Positions 61,861 through 64,000 of a stretch of DNA of 64,000 nt are shown here, one piece after another. Position 1 is the stretch's first letter, and each line of letters opens with the position of its first letter. Both the position numbers and the translations under genes were made by a program. The notes below the pieces were generated by a model that did no database searches, was not told the DNA's origin, and saw only the letters and a program-made list of their open reading frames with translations. Source of the DNA: Malachius bipustulatus (taxonomy: Eukaryota; Arthropoda; Insecta; Coleoptera; Melyridae); assembly GCA_910589415.1 (NCBI GenBank), contig OU342636.1:37897735-37961734 (forward strand). Reading direction: 5' to 3'.

Positions 61861-64000
61861 TCATATGAGTATAAGTATAAAGAACATAAAGTGCAATTAC
61901 TAGCCTGTTAGGTGGAGTCGAAGAATTCCTCCATCGCCCATAACAGTTGTCATGCTGGCAGTGCCCGAAACTCCAATCTAAAGAGCTTCCACGTCCAACA
62001 GCAGAGCCAGCCAGAGTACCAGAACAAGCACAGACACGTGTTTCGCCCTACTGGAACTAACTGGTCAATCGACTGCCATTAGTGTTAGTGGTGTCTGAAA
62101 CTGTAATAAACTTTGAGTGAACTCACGGTTAGTTCTTTAAAATGACCGCTAGATGTCGCTCTACTTTACACCACACAGAGATCCGTGTTACTGGCTTATT
62201 TAAGACAGCCAAACTTCCATTCATCCTGCAGCATCCTCCAGATGCAGCACACTGAAGAGCCCCAGTAGGGCGAAAGCCACAAGACTCCTAGCATTACAAA
62301 AAGAAGAAGAGAACGCAGTTTATACTGTCAATCTCAATTGATAAAGTTAATCTATTAAAAAATGTTTCTGTGGAATGTGGATGCGAATACAACATTCACA
62401 GCAGCAGAAAATCGTATCTGCAAGATTGTTAGGATAATACTTTGTCCCGAAATTCTTGTAAGCAAATTAATTAAATTAAATTACAATAACCTACTTTAGA
62501 CTGACTTCAACTCGTAGTAAAACGAGAAAAGATTCGTACATTTCAATTGTCTTATTTCAACTTTTAATTTGTAGCCGTATGCGCACTAGACGGTTTCATG
62601 GACATACAAAAGTATTCGAGTGTGTTTTAGGATTAATGTTGGGCATATCTGTCAAATGTTGTATTATAGCTGTCAATTGTCATTTTTCGATTTCTTAGAC
62701 TGAATCTCACGAAAATACATTAGGCACATCTAGCATCCCCATTCTGACGGATAGTTTAAAGGACAGCTGTGACATCTCAGTATAAATTCGCGAAATTTTG
62801 TTTATGTCAAATATCCAGAAACCCATGAAGAAAACTGCACTTCTTTCCCTATTTAACTGGAGTATTTTACGAAATCTCTTGTACTAAATATTAAAATTAA
62901 CTCACCCTGTCTAAAAAAAAATAACACCAGGAGAAACTTCCAGGAATACAAGAAACAAGGTTGAAGTTACTGAAATGATTTCCTAGTGGCACCTGGAAAT
63001 GAGCACATCTTCTGGAACTATCGGTAAATAAAAGTCGAATTTTTAAAAACAATTTATTCCTGAAAATTAGATCTTTTTACACGTTAAAATTATAAAACTG
63101 CGACCGACCGCAGATCATAATCCCGGTGGTGATTTCTTATATAAAAATATAATATTTATATTATAAACAACCTTTGAAGACAGAAAGACTTCACCTACTT
63201 ACAAAACTACGTTATCTGTTTATTTATTTATTTACTAATTCAATACTTTTTCGTTGAAATATCATACAATAATAAATATAGTAAAGATCTATATATACAC
63301 AATATAAAAAAGACTATTCAATAATCAATCCTATAAGATCACTTATTACACAGAAATGTCAAATGCCGACGTCGTAAGTGACATGTCGCTTGTCACACAC
63401 ACACACACCGTGACATCGGCTCACATTGGATTGGTCTCTTCCGTTTTGCCCTTGGCCAGAAGTACCCAAACAGAACACCGCCGGTCAATCAAACTCGTAA
63501 TCGAACCAAATAAATTAAATTCAGCAAAATATACATTTTTAATCGTAATCAAAATCATGTTAATGGAAATCGGGATTTTGGTATCTTTTTCCGACATCTC
63601 TGGCCGTCAACGTGCTAATAAACCAACCATCTACTCGCACAGAAACTAATGTCTTTTGTCTTTTTTTTTTATTTAAAACCGCATTAAAATCAAAAATATA
63701 TTACAGGAATCAACAATGACTTACAAGAGACAATGGGCCATATTTCCTTTCCATTAAAAATTAGACTGCCGTTATTTATTTTTGGGCTATGATTTCCCAT
63801 TCACTATAAGTAATTAGAGAGTGTCGTTAGTATTTATTTTTAAATAACACTCAAAACAACAAAGAGTGATGTTTAAAAAATGCATTACACTTTGACAGTT
63901 AAAAATGTCATGTAATTTTTTAACGAAAGGGAGATAAAATGGCCCGTAATATCAAGCAGGAAATTAATTATCTGACAACAAAAAACAATGACTCATTAAG
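61861..64000. other. Gene-free stretch with a short inverted repeat
   Basis: No gene was recognised. GTGTTTCGCCCTACTGG (62040-62056) and its near complement CCAGTAGGGCGAAAGCCAC (62263-62281) bracket about 200 bp of GC-richer sequence that may be a small element. A short (CA)n lies near 63394-63408 within an open frame (63356-63649, plus) that has no recognisable domain. Confidence 0.35.

Noticed and set aside
63356..63649. 97-codon plus-strand frame with a His-Thr run
   Set aside because: The run comes from a short (CA)n; no domain, splice signals or paralogue were seen.

Overview
This window is an animal nuclear genome segment, most likely from an insect (AT-rich; GT-AG introns, some only 52-70 bp; very dense small DNA transposons). 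A beetle is my best guess, but the sequence does not prove the order. No bacterial, organellar or CRISPR features were seen.

I can support five coding loci and one edge exon. (1) Positions 1-158 (minus) look like an exon of a gene running off the left edge. (2) Positions 6318-7629 (plus) encode a NASP-type histone H3 chaperone in four coding exons. (3) Positions 16008-17876 (minus) encode a polydactyl C2H2 zinc-finger protein with 16 fingers, 15 of them nearly identical 90-bp units, and eroded finger remnants beyond its stop. (4) Positions 25944-28264 (plus) encode a four-finger C2H2 protein in five coding exons. (5, 6) Positions 48375-50482 and 58324-61427 (both plus) encode two tandem, divergent ELAV/Hu-type RNA-binding proteins, each with five coding exons and 330 residues. 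They lie in a multi-kilobase tandem duplication (about 44.55-51.31 kb and 53.02-61.84 kb).

Most of the rest is transposon-derived. The commonest class is a set of unrelated-in-sequence long inverted repeats (365 bp to 2.3 kb) that end in CAGGGTG-like termini and are flanked by TA, as expected for non-autonomous Tc1/mariner-type elements. Paralogous empty sites inside the window confirm TA duplication in several cases. Other insertions have 8-bp duplications (hAT-like, one only 64 bp long) or TAA duplications (PIF/Harbinger-like). A decayed RNase H-bearing non-LTR retrotransposon lies at 30.8-33.2 kb, and further non-LTR fragments lie in the introns of both ELAV-like genes and inside one hairpin element. 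A 6-kb element with CCCAAG termini, internal satellites and spliced coding fragments sits inside a hairpin element at 37.5-44.5 kb.

The most interesting material is the ELAV-like pair. Their 3' UTRs and first coding exon are almost identical, while exons 4 and 5 (RRM2 end and RRM3) differ much more. A complete 634-bp hairpin transposon sits in the predicted 5' UTR of the second copy. The second highlight is the zinc-finger array, whose units vary mainly at predicted DNA-contact positions.
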